Below are positions 62,758 through 64,000 of a stretch of DNA of 64,000 bases, one piece after another. Position numbers and translations under genes: made by a program. Positions within the stretch are counted from its first letter, which is position 1. Every line of letters begins with the position of its first letter. Location: the NCBI RefSeq assembly GCF_007280555.1, contig NZ_VKDB01000002.1:62001-126000 (forward strand), written 5' to 3'. The notes under the pieces are model-generated. The model did not search any database, was not told the origin of the DNA, and was given only the letters and a program-made list of their open reading frames with translations. The stretch comes from Deinococcus detaillensis. Lineage in GTDB: Bacteria; Deinococcota; Deinococci; Deinococcales; Deinococcaceae.

Positions 62758-62772
62758 TGGTAAAGTTTACCA
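62758..62772. promoter_or_regulatory. Palindromic operator upstream of the murQ operon
   Basis: TGGTAAAGTTTACCA is a perfect 15-base palindrome, 51 bases upstream of the kinase start. It suits a GntR/RpiR-type or LacI-type regulator of amino-sugar recycling. A TTTAAT -10-like element follows on the minus strand. No regulator gene lies within the window next to it. Confidence 0.55.
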
Positions 62773-62775
62773 CCC

Positions 62776-64000
62776 TTAAGCTGACGCTGCTTGGCCTGTC
62801 CCTTTTCCCAGCGCCACCCGAAAACCGCGTAGCTCGTAGCCCTTGACCACTTCGTTGTAACTCACGCTCGGCGGCGTGACGATCCGCAGATCATTCCAGA
62901 TCAGCAAGCGGCGCAAAAACACGTCGCTTTCCCGGATCGCCAAAAACGCGCCGGGGCAGCGGTGGTGGCCGTCGCCAAACGCCAGCACCGGGGCCTGAAC
63001 GCCGCGTGGCAAGCTGCGGGCCGGGCAGACTTCCAGCGGGCGCTCACCCACCGTGGATTCGTCGGTGTTGGCTTCCTGTACGTTGAGCGCCAGCAAGCTG
63101 CCCTTAGGCACGCTGACGCCGTCAATCTCCAAATCTTGCTCTGCGCGGCGGTAGAGGGTGGACACCACCGGCTCAAGCCGCAAAATCTCGTGCAAAATGG
63201 CGTGGCGCTCCTTTTCGGTGCCGTGCAGGTATTCGCTTCTCAGATCAGCGTTTTGTAGCAGGTGCCAAGCGGCGGCGCTGATAAACTCCCGCGTCGTGAC
63301 CATGCCCGCCGTGCCGTAGGTCAAGCACTCGGTCATGATTTCGAGGTCGCTGTAGTTCTTGTCGAGCAGATGGCTGATTAGATCGTCGCGGCGCTCTTTT
63401 TTGCGGGCTTCGATGGCCGGTTTGACGTCCAGAAAGTAAAACAGCCCCAAGTTGAGCTGTTGGCTCAGTGCCTGACTGCGGTTGCGAATCTGCGCCGAGC
63501 CGGGTTCGCTGTCGCCGCCGCCGTCCACAAACGAAGTGATGCGCTTTTCCATGCCGGGCAGTCGGCTGCTGGTCAGGCCCACCACCTGCGCGGCCACCTC
63601 GACGGCCAGCTTGAGGCTCAGATCATCCAGATTGACTTCACCTTTGGCGCTCAGCTCAGCGACCAACTCGTCGGCCAGCTTGGCGATCATCGGCTGGTAG
63701 GTGGCCACCGAAGTCGGCGTGAAGTAGCGGGCGGTGTCGCGGCGCATGGCGTGGTGGGTGTCACCCTCGGCAAACAGCACCGGCGCGTTTTTCATTGCGC
63801 CCATCTTGCTGGCCATCTCGGACATGAAACCAGCTTGCCGCACGCCCTCGTCGCGCAAAATCTCGCGGGCGGCCTGAAAGTTGTGAACCCGGTACACGCC
63901 GCGCTCGTCCAGCTCAATGCTGGCTCCGGTTTTGGAAAGCTGATCTTGGCGGCGGGTCAGCGGCGCAGTTGGGGCGGCAGATGGAGTAGACGAATGGGGA
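62776..64000 (-). CDS. Cytochrome P450 (partial, N-terminus beyond window)
   Basis: The frame is open to position 64000 with no ATG, so the start lies outside. The haem-binding loop is [18 protein letters not shown], with the Cys ligand in FxxGxxxCxG. The ExxR motif is EILR in the K helix, and [17 protein letters not shown] ends the protein. The I-helix segment reads [10 protein letters not shown], with Val where most P450s carry an acidic residue before Thr. It is a soluble bacterial-type P450; redox partners are not visible. The substrate is unknown. It ends three bases from the palindrome of the murQ operon. Confidence 0.9.
   Translation of the reverse strand, partial: PHSSTPSAAPTAPLTRRQDQLSKTGASIELDERGVYRVHNFQAAREILRDEGVRQAGFMSEMASKMGAMKNAPVLFAEGDTHHAMRRDTARYFTPTSVATYQPMIAKLADELVAELSAKGEVNLDDLSLKLAVEVAAQVVGLTSSRLPGMEKRITSFVDGGGDSEPGSAQIRNRSQALSQQLNLGLFYFLDVKPAIEARKKERRDDLISHLLDKNYSDLEIMTECLTYGTAGMVTTREFISAAAWHLLQNADLRSEYLHGTEKERHAILHEILRLEPVVSTLYRRAEQDLEIDGVSVPKGSLLALNVQEANTDESTVGERPLEVCPARSLPRGVQAPVLAFGDGHHRCPGAFLAIRESDVFLRRLLIWNDLRIVTPPSVSYNEVVKGYELRGFRVALGKGTGQAASA

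Overview
The window looks like a high-GC Deinococcus-type chromosome or megaplasmid segment. Pointers are a Thermus-type isocitrate dehydrogenase with a C-terminal extension, a secreted Dps, an extracellular NucH/ExeM-type nuclease, and several genes whose -10 hexamer sits 6-7 bases before the start codon (leaderless style). A compact parA-parB pair without gidA/gidB or dnaA neighbours suggests a secondary replicon. No rRNA, tRNA, CRISPR array or complete insertion sequence was seen. Genus is an inference; species is not called.

Layout. 1-3700 (minus): operon of the uncharacterised STM4012-STM4015 families (radical SAM, sulfatase-fold hydrolase, ATP-grasp, leucine-rich repeat). 3740-4246: DinB protein. 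4271-6130 (minus): small membrane protein, truncated haemoglobin, cupin and Crp/Fnr regulator. 6131-8295: two strong stem-loops, xylB, and a LacI-regulator/xylose-isomerase chimera left by a deletion. 8503-9879: PreT-like flavoprotein. 9902-16325: RiPP-like locus with a lasso-type leader peptide, a giant secreted nuclease translationally coupled to it, a nucleotidyltransferase/B2 fusion, a PqqD-type recognition protein and an HprK-like kinase, but no lasso cyclase. 16311-18699: NIPSNAP protein, winged-helix regulator and icd.

18725-29871 is a galactoside region: galE on one strand; on the other a DeoR regulator, a sugar-binding protein, two permeases (no ATPase), GH42 beta-galactosidase, galT, galK and GH36 alpha-galactosidase. 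Together they import galactosides, release galactose and feed the Leloir pathway. 29879-33224: unknown protein, DUF2254 and MscS. 33346-39562: a complete ytfQ-ytfR-ytfT-yjfF type sugar ABC importer with a divergent regulator. 39781-47044: two ion antiporter-type proteins, DUF1003, thiolase, a two-component system and a small membrane protein. 47315-49892: secreted Dps, a 0.6-kb gene-poor stretch, an SDR and a broken alpha/beta hydrolase.

50178-51872: parA-parB flanked by an 18-bp palindrome (CTGAATTACGTAATTCAG) that also occurs at 9876, a candidate parS. 52021-55429: two flavoproteins and a TPR-like secreted protein. 55566-60812: MFS exporter with MarR regulator, and TetR regulator with a YhgE/Pip giant membrane protein. 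60858-62707: murQ plus an amino-sugar kinase for cell-wall recycling. 62776 to the edge: a partial cytochrome P450.
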